Shown one piece after another: positions 11,252 through 19,662 of a stretch of DNA of 64,000 nt. The position numbers and the translations under genes were made by a program. Origin of the DNA: Brachybacterium aquaticum (GTDB lineage Bacteria; Actinomycetota; Actinomycetes; Actinomycetales; Dermabacteraceae); NCBI RefSeq assembly GCF_014204755.1, contig NZ_JACHLZ010000001.1, forward strand, positions 2,232,001 through 2,296,000, given 5' to 3'. The notes beneath the pieces were generated by a model. The model ran no database searches. It was not told the DNA's origin and was given only the letters and a program-made list of their open reading frames with translations. The stretch's first letter is position 1; each line of letters starts with the position of its first letter.

Positions 11252-11432
11252 CCCGCATCCCCGTCGGCCGCGCACCCCAGTCGGCCGCGCTCCCCCGTCG
11301 GCCCTCCCGTCGGCCGCACGTCCCCGTCGACCCTCCCCCGTCGGCCGCACCCCGGCGAGGTGGCAGGATTGCCCCCGGCATCCCGCGCGCCGCACCCCGG
11401 CCGCTCCGCCCCGTCCGAGCCGAGGAGACCCC
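11252..11432 (+). other. Intergenic region with clustered CCCGTCGGCCGC motifs and leader of the uvrA-like gene
   Basis: Five copies of a CGTCGGCCGC-like motif lie between 11262 and 11350 in an otherwise C-rich stretch. CAGGAT near 11364 is a possible -10 element, and GAGGAGA near 11421 is the ribosome site for the ATG at 11433. No gene is visible in this stretch. Confidence 0.5.
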
Positions 11433-13823
11433 ATGGACGACGCCCTGCACCCGGCCGATGCGCACGACGTGATCCGTGTGCGCGGCGCCCGGGAGAACAA
11501 CCTGCGCGACCTCTCGCTGGACCTGCCCAAGCGCCGCCTGACCGTGTTCACCGGCGTGTCCGGCTCGGGCAAGAGCTCCCTCGTGTTCGGCACGATCGCC
11601 GCCGAGTCGCAGCGGATGATCAACGAGACCTACAGCTCCTTCGTGCAGGGCTTCATGCCGCAGCTCGCCCGGCCGGACGTGGACGAGCTCGAGGGGCTGA
11701 CCACGGCGATCATCGTGGACCAGGAGCGGATGGGCGCGAACGTCCGCTCCACCGTCGGCACCGTCACCGATGCGAACGCCTACCTGCGCACCCTGTTCTC
11801 CAAGCTCGCCTCGCCGCACGTGGGAGGGCCCGGCGCGTACTCGTTCAACGTCCCCTCGGTCACCGCCTCCGGCGCGATGACCGTGCAGAAGGGCGCGAAG
11901 ACCATCGCCGAGAAGGCGACCTACTCGCGCGTGGGCGGCATGTGCCCGCGCTGCGAGGGGATGGGCGAGGTCTCCGACGTGGACCTCGCCGAGCTGTACG
12001 ACGAGGACAAGACCCTGGACGAGGGGCCGTTCACCATCCCGAACTACGTCCCCGGCGGCTGGTACGTGAAGATCTTCGCGCGCTCCGGCTTCTTCCCCGC
12101 CGACAAGCCGATCAGGTCGTTCACGAAGCGGCAGATGCACGACTTCCTGTACAAGGAGCCCACCAAGATCACCATCGACGGGATGAACATGACCTATGAG
12201 GGTCTGATCCCGAAGATCCAGAAGTCGATGCTGACCAAGGACCGCGACTCCATGCAGCCCCATGTGCGGGCCTTCGTGGACCGGGCGGTCAGGTTCATCA
12301 CCTGCCCCGAGTGCGAGGGCACGCGCCTGGCCGAGCACGCCCGCACCTCCACGATCGACGGGGTCTCGATCGCCGAGGCGACCTCGTGGCAGATCACGGA
12401 GCTGGCCGAGTGGGTGGAGGGCCTGCGCGCGCAGCACACCTCCGCCTCCGTCGCGCCGCTGCTGGCGAACCTCTCCGCGCTGCTCGGCGCGTTCGTGCGC
12501 ATCGGGCTCGGGTACCTGTCCCTGGACCGCCCCTCGGGCACCCTCTCCGGCGGAGAGTCCCAGCGCACCCGCATGATCCGCCACCTCGGCTCGGCCCTGA
12601 CGGACGTCACCTACGTCTTCGACGAGCCGACGATCGGGCTGCACCCCCACGACATCGCGAGCATGAATCAGCTGCTGCTGTCGCTGCGGAACAAGGGCAA
12701 CACCGTGCTGGTCGTCGAGCACAAGCCCGAGACCATCGCGATCGCCGATCACGTGGTCGACCTCGGCCCCCGCGCCGGCACCCACGGCGGCGAGCTGCAG
12801 TACGAGGGCGACCTCGCCGGGCTGCGCGCCTCCGACACCCTCACCGGCCGCCACCTCGACGCCCGGGTGACGCTGAAGGAGCAGGTGCGCGAGCGGACCG
12901 GAGCGCTCGAGATCCGCGGCGCGGACACCCACAACCTCCAGGACGTGGACGTGGACGTGCCCCTCGGGGTGCTCACGGTGGTCACGGGCGTGGCGGGCTC
13001 GGGCAAGAGCTCCCTGGTCCACGGCGCCCTGCCCGCCACCAGCGACGAGATCGTGGTGGTGGACCAGAGCGCGATCGGCGGCTCCCGCCGTTCCAACCCC
13101 GCCACCTACACCGGGCTGCTCGACCCGATCCGCAAGGCCTTCGCCAAGGCCAACGGAGTCAAGCCCGCCCTGTTCTCCAACAACTCCGAGGGCGCCTGCC
13201 CGGTATGCAAGGGCGCGGGCGTGATCTACACGGAGCTGGGGTTCGTGGAGACCGTCTCCACCCCGTGCGAGGAGTGCGAGGGCCGCCGCTTCCAGGCCGC
13301 CGTGCTCGAGCACACCCTCGGCGAGGGCGAGGACGCCCGCAGCATCGCCGACGTGCTCGAGATGTCCGTGGAAGAGGCCCGCGCCTTCTTCTCCTCCCCC
13401 GCTGCGAAGGTCCCCTCCGCCGCGAAGCTGCTGGGCCACATGGAGGACGTGGGCCTGGGCTATCTCACCATCGGCCAGCCGCTGACCACCCTGTCCGGGG
13501 GCGAGCGGCAGCGCCTGAAGCTCGCCATGCACCTGGGGGATAAGGGCGGGATCGTGGTCCTGGACGAGCCGACCACGGGCCTGCACCTCGCGGACGTGGA
13601 CCAGCTGCTGGAGCTGCTGGACCACCTGGTGGACTCGGGCAAGTCGGTGATCGTCATCGAGCATCACCAGGCCGTGATAGCCCATGCCGACTGGATCCTC
13701 GACCTCGGTCCGGGCGCGGGGGCCGACGGGGGCCGGGTCGTCTTCGAGGGGACGCCCGCGCAGCTCGTCGCCGATGCCTCGACGCTGACCGGGCAGCACC
13801 TGAGGGATTATGTCGGCGCCTGA
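11433..13823 (+). CDS. UvrA-like tandem ABC ATPase, short type
   Basis: 796 residues, about 150 shorter than housekeeping UvrA. Two ABC modules: the first P-loop GVSGSGKSSL near residue 41 and signature LSGGESQRTRM; the second P-loop GVAGSGKSSLV near 520 and signature LSGGERQRLKLAMHL. Zn-type CxxC pairs are present (CPRCEGMG; CPVCKGAG with CEECEG). Most of the UvrB-binding region seems missing. Such UvrA2/DrrC-like paralogs are linked in other actinobacteria to drug tolerance, probably by acting on modified or drug-bound DNA. Strong ribosome site GAGGAGA. Overlaps the next gene by 14 bases. Confidence 0.85.
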   Translation: MDDALHPADAHDVIRVRGARENNLRDLSLDLPKRRLTVFTGVSGSGKSSLVFGTIAAESQRMINETYSSFVQGFMPQLARPDVDELEGLTTAIIVDQERMGANVRSTVGTVTDANAYLRTLFSKLASPHVGGPGAYSFNVPSVTASGAMTVQKGAKTIAEKATYSRVGGMCPRCEGMGEVSDVDLAELYDEDKTLDEGPFTIPNYVPGGWYVKIFARSGFFPADKPIRSFTKRQMHDFLYKEPTKITIDGMNMTYEGLIPKIQKSMLTKDRDSMQPHVRAFVDRAVRFITCPECEGTRLAEHARTSTIDGVSIAEATSWQITELAEWVEGLRAQHTSASVAPLLANLSALLGAFVRIGLGYLSLDRPSGTLSGGESQRTRMIRHLGSALTDVTYVFDEPTIGLHPHDIASMNQLLLSLRNKGNTVLVVEHKPETIAIADHVVDLGPRAGTHGGELQYEGDLAGLRASDTLTGRHLDARVTLKEQVRERTGALEIRGADTHNLQDVDVDVPLGVLTVVTGVAGSGKSSLVHGALPATSDEIVVVDQSAIGGSRRSNPATYTGLLDPIRKAFAKANGVKPALFSNNSEGACPVCKGAGVIYTELGFVETVSTPCEECEGRRFQAAVLEHTLGEGEDARSIADVLEMSVEEARAFFSSPAAKVPSAAKLLGHMEDVGLGYLTIGQPLTTLSGGERQRLKLAMHLGDKGGIVVLDEPTTGLHLADVDQLLELLDHLVDSGKSVIVIEHHQAVIAHADWILDLGPGAGADGGRVVFEGTPAQLVADASTLTGQHLRDYVGA

Positions 13824-14625
13824 GGCAGGAGGGGCCGGCACCCTGCGGATCCATCATCTCGACTGCGGCACCCTGCGCACCCCGGTCGGGGTGATGGTCT
13901 GCCATGTGCTGCTGGTCGAGGTCGACGACCGCCTGGTGCTGGTCGACACCGGGTTCGGGCTCGCGGACGTCGCCTCCCCGCGCCGTCTCGGCCCGGTGCG
14001 CCACGTGCTCTTCCCCGACCTGGACCCGGCACGGACCGCCGTGGGACGGATCCGTGCACTCGGGCTGGACCCGTCGGCCGTCAGCGACATCGTGCTGACC
14101 CACGGGGACCTCGACCATGCCGGCGGGATCCCCGACCTGCCCCGCGCCCGGGTCCACATGCTGCGCGCCGAGGCCGACGCGATCGGGGCCCGGCGCGGAC
14201 TGCTGTCCGTGCAGCGCTACCGTCCCGGCCACTGGAGCCACCACCCGCACCTGGTCCTGCACTCCCCGGGCAGCACGACCTGGAAGGGACTCGCGGGCGC
14301 GGTCCCGCTGGACGAGGTCGCGCCGGGGATGCTGATGGTGCCGCTGCCCGGGCACACCCCCGGTCATGCCGGGGTGGTCCTCCCCCTCGCCGACGGCCGC
14401 AGCCTGCTGCACATCGGGGACGCCGCCCTCGACGCCGAGACGCTGCGCACGGGGAGGGTCCGCCCCGATGTGCGGCTGCGCCAGCACGTCATCGCCGACG
14501 ACCCCGCGACCATGCGCCGCACCCAGCGTCTGCTCGCCCCGCTCGCGCGGGATCCCGAGGTGCTCCTGGTCAACTCGCACGACCGCGGGCTGTTCGAGGC
14601 GGCGCGGGCGCGGGACGTACGCTGA
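13810..14625 (+). CDS. MBL-fold metallo-hydrolase
   Basis: 271 residues. The metal motif reads LTHGDLDHAGG, an HxDxDH variant of HxHxDH, which is seen in part of the superfamily. Later elements: PLPGHTPGHAG (third metal His), LLHIGDAALD (bridging Asp) and a C-terminal NSHDRG. Substrate unknown; lactonase-like or glyoxalase II-like activities are possible. It starts inside the end of the uvrA-like gene (ATG at 13810, uvrA-like stop at 13821-13823), so the two are translationally coupled and probably function together. Confidence 0.85.
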   Translation: MSAPEAGGAGTLRIHHLDCGTLRTPVGVMVCHVLLVEVDDRLVLVDTGFGLADVASPRRLGPVRHVLFPDLDPARTAVGRIRALGLDPSAVSDIVLTHGDLDHAGGIPDLPRARVHMLRAEADAIGARRGLLSVQRYRPGHWSHHPHLVLHSPGSTTWKGLAGAVPLDEVAPGMLMVPLPGHTPGHAGVVLPLADGRSLLHIGDAALDAETLRTGRVRPDVRLRQHVIADDPATMRRTQRLLAPLARDPEVLLVNSHDRGLFEAARARDVR

Positions 14626-14630
14626 CCGGC

Positions 14631-15512
14631 ATGGCCCGCCCCGTCCCCGCTCCCCTGCTCGCCTGGCTGGACGCGCTGCGCTGCCCGCAGTGCGCGGCGC
14701 CCCTCGCCGCGGCCGACGGTGCTCTGCGCTGCACCGCCGGGCACAGCTTCGACCTCGCCCGCGCCGGCTACGCCTCCCTGCTGCGCGGCGGAGGCGCGAT
14801 CAGCGGCGACGACGACGAGATGGCCCGGGCCCGCGAGCGCTTCCTCGCCACCGGCGCCTACGCCCCGCTGCGGGAGGTGCTCGGGGAGCTCGCCGCCGCG
14901 ATCGTTCCCGCCCTCGCAGGGCCGAGCGCGGTGGGCGACATGGGCAGCGGCCCCGGCTACTACCTCGCGGGGATGCTGGACCGCTTCCCCGCCGCGCGCG
15001 GCCTCGGCATCGACACCTCCGCCCGGTCGCTGCGCTTCGCCGCTCGCGCCCACGAGCGGGCAGCCGCCGCGCTCGGAGACGTGTTCGCCCCGTTCCCGCT
15101 GGCCGACGACTCGGTGGACCTGCTGCTGGACGTGTTCGCGCCCCGCAACCCCGCCGAGTTCGCGCGGGTGCTGCGCCCCGAGGGGGCCCTGCTCGTGGCG
15201 CGCCCCGCCGCCGAGCACCTGGGTGAGCTGCGGGAGACGGTGCCGGGGATGGTGGACGTGGACCCGCACAAGGAGGAGCGGCTCGCGCAGGCGCTGGACC
15301 CTCACCTGGTCGAGGTCGAGAGGCGCGAGGTGCGCACCGTCCTGGACCTCGGCGCCGAGGCCGCCCGGGATCTGGTCGCCATGACCCCGAGCGCCCGCCA
15401 CGTGGATCCCTCGACCCTCGACGACGTGCTCGACGCTGCGCGCGGTGCGGCATCCGGCGAGGGGCTGCAGGTGACGCTCGCCGTGGTGGTGAGCGCCCAC
15501 CGCCCCCGCTGA
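14631..15512 (+). CDS. rlmA: RlmA-type 23S rRNA (guanine-N1)-methyltransferase
   Basis: 293 residues. An N-terminal zinc-binding cluster CPQCAAPL with a following CTAGHSFD (Cys18, Cys21, Cys34, His38), then a Rossmann methyltransferase domain with GDMGSGPGYYLAGML for SAM. RlmA(I) and RlmA(II) methylate G745 or G748; Gram-positive members, including the tylosin-resistance TlrB, are of type II, so G748 is the likely target. Starts 5 bases after the MBL gene. TACGCT (14618-14623) overlaps the MBL stop and lies 7 bases before the ATG, so the gene can also be expressed from its own leaderless promoter. Confidence 0.85.
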   Translation: MARPVPAPLLAWLDALRCPQCAAPLAAADGALRCTAGHSFDLARAGYASLLRGGGAISGDDDEMARARERFLATGAYAPLREVLGELAAAIVPALAGPSAVGDMGSGPGYYLAGMLDRFPAARGLGIDTSARSLRFAARAHERAAAALGDVFAPFPLADDSVDLLLDVFAPRNPAEFARVLRPEGALLVARPAAEHLGELRETVPGMVDVDPHKEERLAQALDPHLVEVERREVRTVLDLGAEAARDLVAMTPSARHVDPSTLDDVLDAARGAASGEGLQVTLAVVVSAHRPR

Positions 15513-15523
15513 CCGCGGTCGCC

Positions 15524-15529
15524 TAGGCT
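15524..15529 (+). promoter_or_regulatory. -10 hexamer upstream of the HAD gene
   Basis: TAGGCT lies 6 bases before a GTG at 15536 that opens a wrong-frame shadow reading. The real start at 15582 has its own AGGAG site, so a 45-base leader is more likely here. Confidence 0.4.
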
Positions 15530-15581
15530 GGCGGGGTGGTCGCGTGCCGCGACCCGTCCGAAGCCACCGCCCAGGAGTGTC

Positions 15582-16430
15582 GTGACCCCGTCCTCGCCCG
15601 CCCCCCGCCGTCGCCGTGCCGCCTTCCTCGATTTCGACGGCACCCTCGCCGAGAACGGGGTCGTGCCCCGCGTGCAGGCCGAGGCGGTGCTGCGCGCCCG
15701 GCGCGCCGGTCACGCGGTGCTGCTGTGCACGGGCCGTCCCGGCTCGATCGTCCCCGCGGATGTCGCGGAGCTGTTCGACGGGCTGGTCACCTCCGCCGGC
15801 GGGCACGTGCGCCTCGGCGAGGACGTGCTGCGGGACCAGCGCTTCCCCGCCCCGCTCGCCCGTCGCGCCGTCGAGGTGCTCGATGCCCACGGCGTGGTCT
15901 ACGCCCTCGAGGCGCCCGAGGCGCTGTGGTGCAGCCCCGCCAACGTGGAGCGCCTGCGCAGCCGGCCCCGTCCCGCCCCGACCACCGCGCCCGGGGACCG
16001 AGGGCGCGGCTTCGTGGACATCCTCGACGCGATCGCGGTGCCCGGGGACCCTGCCGCCACGTCCTTCGCGAAGATATCGCTGTGGGGCTCACCGGTCACC
16101 GTCGAGCAGCTCGCCGCGGAGATCGGCCCCGAGATCGGTGCGCTGCCCAACTCGATCTCCCACGACGACCTCGGCTCCGGGGAGCTGCACCTGGCCGAGG
16201 TGGACAAGGCCGTGGGCCTGCGGGTCGCGGCCGACGCCCTCGGGGTGCCGATCGAGGACACCGTCGCGATCGGTGACGGCATGAACGACCTGGCCATGCT
16301 CCGTGAGGCCGGGACCGCGGTCGCGATCACGGGCTCGCGCCCGGAGGTGCTGGCCATCGCGGACCTCGAGGTGCCTCCGCCCGCCGAGCACGGGGTGCTC
16401 ACGGCGTTCGAGCGGCTCGGGATGCTCTGA
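15582..16430 (+). CDS. HAD-superfamily (Cof-like, IIB) phosphatase
   Basis: 282 residues. Motif I is FLDFDGTLAENG, with the nucleophile and acid Asp at about residues 17 and 19; motif II is LLCTGRPG; motif IV is IGDGMNDLAMLREAG. The cap between motifs II and III is large, of the Cof class, pointing to sugar-phosphate or nucleotide-phosphate substrates. Not further assignable. The GTG start is set by AGGAG 5 bases upstream. The gene is followed directly by the 14-bp tandem repeat array. Confidence 0.88.
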   Translation: MTPSSPAPRRRRAAFLDFDGTLAENGVVPRVQAEAVLRARRAGHAVLLCTGRPGSIVPADVAELFDGLVTSAGGHVRLGEDVLRDQRFPAPLARRAVEVLDAHGVVYALEAPEALWCSPANVERLRSRPRPAPTTAPGDRGRGFVDILDAIAVPGDPAATSFAKISLWGSPVTVEQLAAEIGPEIGALPNSISHDDLGSGELHLAEVDKAVGLRVAADALGVPIEDTVAIGDGMNDLAMLREAGTAVAITGSRPEVLAIADLEVPPPAEHGVLTAFERLGML

Positions 16431-16442
16431 GCCGGGACTTCC

Positions 16443-16596
16443 TCAGCGCTGGTCGGTCTGCGCTGGTCGGTCTGCGCTGGTCGGTCAGCGCTGTTCGGTC
16501 AGCGCTGTTCGGTCAGCGCTGTTCGGTCAGCGCTGTTCGGTCAGCGCTGTTCGGTCAGCGCTGTTCGGTCAGCGCTGTTCAGGCAGCGCTGGTCAG
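16443..16596. repeat. 14-bp tandem repeat array, 11 units
   Basis: Unit TCAGCGCTGTTCGG. Units start at 16443, 16457, 16471 and so on; units 4-9 are identical, units 1-3 differ at two positions and units 10-11 are degenerate. Each unit contains AGCGCT within the palindrome CAGCGCTG. The array fills the gap between two convergent genes, and the last unit overlaps the stop codon of the minus-strand gene at 16593. It could be a hairpin ladder, a protein-binding array or slippage DNA. Confidence 0.9.
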
Positions 16597-17417
16597 CTCG
16601 CGCGGCGCAGCCCGATCAGCACCAGTCCCACCGCGGCGACCAGCGCCCCCACACCGAGCATCACCACGGCCTGGGGCGTGACCTCGGCGCTGAAGCGCTG
16701 CTCGAAGACCTGCACGATCGGGCCGAGGAACACCGCCTGGTCCACCGCGTCGGGGACGATGTCGGCGATGCGGGTGGCGAGCCACCAGGACGCGCCCGCG
16801 GCGAGCATGGTGGCGAGTCCGGCGAGGGCGAGCATCGTGCGCCGGTGCGCGGCGACCACGAGCGCGAGGACCGCGAGCGCCAGGGCGATCGGCCCGGCCC
16901 GGTGGGCCCAGGGATCCAGCACGGAGGCCCTGGTCATCAGGGGCACGTCGGGGATCGTGGCCAGGGTGACCGTCGCGCTCCCGGGCCGCGGCACCTCGAT
17001 CAGCGGCACGACGTCCTCCACCGCGGTGAGCATCGAGTCGACCAGCGGCAGCAGGTCCACGTCGAGCGAGGAGACGCCGGGGGTGAACAGCGCCCCGTGC
17101 AGCTCCACCATGGTCGCGTCCCATACCCGGTCGTAGGCCGCGGTGCCGGTGACGCGGGCGGCCTGGTCCTCGAGGAACGGCGAGACCCGCTCTGCGACGA
17201 AGTCCGGCACGACGTCATGGTCCAGCGCCTGGTCGACGGCGCTGTCGGTGAGGGTGCGCTGCAGGGCGGTGTCGTCGGCGAGGGGCTGGGCGATCGCGAG
17301 GAAGCCCTGCTGGTCCACGACGTTCCGCTCGATCCACACCGCCGGCAGCCAGAGGGCGCCGAGCAGCATCGCTGCGGTCAGCAGCAGGGCGGAGAGCAGG
17401 TCACGCGCGGAGGACAC
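16593..17417 (-). CDS. Membrane protein of unknown function
   Basis: 274 residues. One membrane segment near residues 7-26, an outside domain of about 140 residues (VVDQQGFLAIAQPLADD start, PFLEDQAARVTG), then three C-terminal membrane segments. The general layout resembles actinobacterial integral membrane proteins without a known role. The GTG at 17415-17417 is chosen because TACCGT (17424-17429, minus) is 6 bases upstream; the open frame runs further but as Arg-rich shadow. The stop lies in the tandem repeat array. Confidence 0.6.
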   Translation of the reverse strand: MSSARDLLSALLLTAAMLLGALWLPAVWIERNVVDQQGFLAIAQPLADDTALQRTLTDSAVDQALDHDVVPDFVAERVSPFLEDQAARVTGTAAYDRVWDATMVELHGALFTPGVSSLDVDLLPLVDSMLTAVEDVVPLIEVPRPGSATVTLATIPDVPLMTRASVLDPWAHRAGPIALALAVLALVVAAHRRTMLALAGLATMLAAGASWWLATRIADIVPDAVDQAVFLGPIVQVFEQRFSAEVTPQAVVMLGVGALVAAVGLVLIGLRRAS

Positions 17418-17513
17418 CCGCCCACGGTACCGCCGGGCTCGTGCCCGCACAGCGTGGGCTCCCCCACCTCCGGGGCGAGACCGGGAAAGGGTACCGGCAG
17501 CGAGGAGAACGGG

Positions 17514-17553
17514 AACGGCCCCGCACCGCCCGGGAGGGCGATGCGGGGCCGTT
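17514..17553 (-). terminator. Hairpin downstream of the second NlpC/P60 gene
   Basis: 12-bp arms, AACGGCCCCGCA at 17514-17525 and its complement at 17542-17553. It lies 14 bases past the stop. Confidence 0.8.
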
Positions 17554-17566
17554 GCGGCGCGGGGAC

Positions 17567-18628
17567 TCAGCCGATGCGGATGAAGGTCCAGCTGCCGGAG
17601 TAGATGTTGCGCTCGGAGGTGTCGACGCGGGAGTTGCCGGCGTCGACGAACTGGTTGCCGCCGGCGTAGATGCCGATGTGACCGGGCTTGTAGACCAGAT
17701 CGCCGGGACGGGCCTCGGAACGGGGGATGACCGTGCCGGCCGCGGCCTGGGCGGCGGCACCGCGCGGGAGGCTGATGCCGTGCTGCGCGTAGACCCACTG
17801 CACGAAGCCGGAGCAGTCCCAGCCGGACGGGGAGGTGCCGCCGTAGACGTACGGGGTGCCGATGCCGGAGCGGGCGGTGGCGAGGATGGAGCTGCCCTTG
17901 GCGGCGGACGGCGCCGGGGCGGACTCCTGCTTCTTCTCGCTCTTGGTGGAGGAGCTCGACGAGCTGGACGAGGAGGTCGAGGACGACGAGCTCGAGGAGG
18001 ACGAGTTCGACGAGGACGACGAGGAGGAGGTCGACGAGTTGGAGGAGCTCGAGGAGGAGCGCTCGTTGCTCGAGGAGGACTGCTCCTGCTGGGAGGAGGA
18101 GCTGGAGGACGAGGAGGTGCTGGAGGCGCGCTCCTCGGAGCGGTTCGCGGTGCCCTGGGCCTGGCGGGTCTCGGTCTGCTCCTCGGAGGAAGCGGCCGGC
18201 TCGTCGGTGGAGCCCTGCTCGTCAGAGGAGGTCTGCTCGTCTGCGGAGCCCTGCTCCTCGGCGGCCTGCTGCTCCTGCTCGAGGCGCTCCTGCTCGGCGG
18301 CCTCCTCGGCCGCGGCGAGCTCCTCGGCGGTGGGGCCGACCTCGACGGTGATGGTGCCGGCGGCGGGGGCGAGCGCGGGCTCAGCGGTCTTGTCAGCGGC
18401 GGCGACGGCGGGGATGCCGACGGCCGGGGCGGCGACAGGGGCGATCACAGCGGTGTTCGCGGCATCGGCGCGGGGGGCGTCGGCCTGCGGCTCAGCGGTC
18501 GCAGCGGCAGCGCCGCCCAGCAGCATCGCGGCGGCCATCGCGGATCCGGCACCGACGCGGGCGGCGCGGGACACGGGGGTGACGGTGCGCATGGCGCGGC
18601 GGTGGGTGTGGTGCACGGTGTTCGACAC
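17567..18628 (-). CDS. Secreted NlpC/P60 peptidoglycan hydrolase with a long poly-Ser linker
   Basis: 353 residues from GTG 18628. A signal peptide ends near ATAEPQA (about residue 49). A Glu/Ala/Gln helix-like stretch follows (about 95-125), then a Ser/Thr/Glu-rich segment with an almost pure Ser run of about 70 residues. The C-terminal NlpC/P60 domain has the catalytic Cys in GWDCSGFVQW and His in YKPGHIGIYAGG. Serine codons are mixed, so the tract is selected at protein level rather than a simple DNA repeat. GTG 18670, with a strong AGGGGGAG site, is an alternative start adding 14 residues. The chosen start aligns with the other NlpC/P60 protein here. Confidence 0.88.
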   Translation of the reverse strand: MSNTVHHTHRRAMRTVTPVSRAARVGAGSAMAAAMLLGGAAAATAEPQADAPRADAANTAVIAPVAAPAVGIPAVAAADKTAEPALAPAAGTITVEVGPTAEELAAAEEAAEQERLEQEQQAAEEQGSADEQTSSDEQGSTDEPAASSEEQTETRQAQGTANRSEERASSTSSSSSSSSQQEQSSSSNERSSSSSSNSSTSSSSSSSNSSSSSSSSSTSSSSSSSSSTKSEKKQESAPAPSAAKGSSILATARSGIGTPYVYGGTSPSGWDCSGFVQWVYAQHGISLPRGAAAQAAAGTVIPRSEARPGDLVYKPGHIGIYAGGNQFVDAGNSRVDTSERNIYSGSWTFIRIG

Positions 18629-18670
18629 GGAGGACTCCCAGCCCCGGGCGATGCCCCCGCGCGTGGTCAC

Positions 18671-18756
18671 GTCTCTCCCCCTTGGTCCCGGTGCGCGGCA
18701 GGGCTTCCCGGAAGGGATGCCGCGGACATTTCCGCCGCGGCACGCCCACGACACTA
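18671..18756 (-). promoter_or_regulatory. Promoter and structured leader of the second NlpC/P60 gene
   Basis: TAGTGT (18751-18756, minus) is a plausible -10 element. Transcription would begin near 18744, just at a perfect 8-bp hairpin (18718-18725 with 18735-18742). A strong ribosome site AGGGGGAG precedes GTG 18670. Too short for a ydaO riboswitch. Confidence 0.4.
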
Positions 18757-18818
18757 TGCGGACAGGTGCCTTACATCAGGCGCACAGGAAGCTTCTGGGG
18801 AAGAGCTTGACGGAGGCT

Positions 18819-19538
18819 TTACCCGTGTGCGAGCGAGGTCACATGGAGCTGATCTGCGTCGATGCTCGTGAGGCTGACCTCCCCGGCGTCCGGGCCGTGC
18901 ACGAGGATGCTGCCGCCCACGCGCTCGGCACCGATCTCCACCCCCGGCATGATGCCGTGACGTGCGAGTTCTCCGAGCAGGCGGACATCGCTCTGGGCAC
19001 GCTCGCCGATGCGCTCCAGGCGCACGCGCACGCTCTCGCCGTCGGCCACGGCGTCGCTCAGCGGGTGTCCGGGGGGGGAGGAGTCTTTACCTTCGCCGGT
19101 GGCCTGGGTCTCGTCGATCCCGAGCGCCGCGAGGCCGGGGATCGGATTGCCGTAGGGGTCCACATAGGGCGGGGCGATCTGCTGGGCGAGCCGCTTCTCG
19201 ACCGCGAGGCTCATCACGTGCTCCCAGCGGCAGGCCTCCTCGTGGACATGGGCGTAGTCCAGCCCGATCACGTCCAGCAGGTGCCGCTCGGCCAGGCGGT
19301 GCTTGCGCATGACGTCGGTGGCCATCTCGGACCCGTCGGCGGTCAGACGGATGCGTCGCTGGTCGTCCAGGTGCAACAGCCCGTCGCGCTCCATACGGGC
19401 GACGGTCTGGGAGACGGTGGGGCCGGAGTGGCCCAGGCGCTCGGCGATCCGGGCGCGCATCGGGGCGATCCCCGCCTCCTGGAGCTCGAACACCGTCTTC
19501 AGGTACATCTCGGTGGTGTCGATGAGATCTCCGGACAC
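18819..19538 (-). CDS. DtxR/IdeR-family metal-dependent repressor
   Basis: 239 residues. An N-terminal winged helix (residues 1-70, starting SGDLIDTTEMYLKTVFEL), a dimerisation and metal-binding domain (70-140), then an SH3/FeoA-like C-terminal domain. DtxR metal ligands are visible: His and Glu in RKHRLAERHLLD, and the Cys-Glu-His set in CRWEHVMS. The Cys suggests Fe(II) rather than Mn(II) sensing. An insertion of about 20 residues (TQATGEGKDSSPPGHP) precedes the last domain. The GTG start has GGAGGAGGG just upstream. No iron-uptake gene is adjacent, so it may be the global iron regulator. Confidence 0.9.
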   Translation of the reverse strand: MSGDLIDTTEMYLKTVFELQEAGIAPMRARIAERLGHSGPTVSQTVARMERDGLLHLDDQRRIRLTADGSEMATDVMRKHRLAERHLLDVIGLDYAHVHEEACRWEHVMSLAVEKRLAQQIAPPYVDPYGNPIPGLAALGIDETQATGEGKDSSPPGHPLSDAVADGESVRVRLERIGERAQSDVRLLGELARHGIMPGVEIGAERVGGSILVHGPDAGEVSLTSIDADQLHVTSLAHG

Positions 19539-19662
19539 GGGCCCTCCTCCGTCGGCGCGACTTGCGGCGTCCAGCTTATCCGTCGCCCCGGCCGGCGGCG
19601 CCCGGTTCACCACGGGCAGAGTCGGCACGGCCCGGCCGGCCCCGCCCCCTCGCCCCGCGCCG

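Noticed and set aside
15536..16276. GTG exactly 6 bases after TAGGCT, opening a 246-codon frame
   Set aside because: It overlaps the clear HAD gene in another frame and is Arg/Pro-rich; the HAD gene has its own ribosome site.
16443..16596. CRISPR array
   Set aside because: Units are 14 bases and directly adjacent, with no unique spacers and no cas genes.
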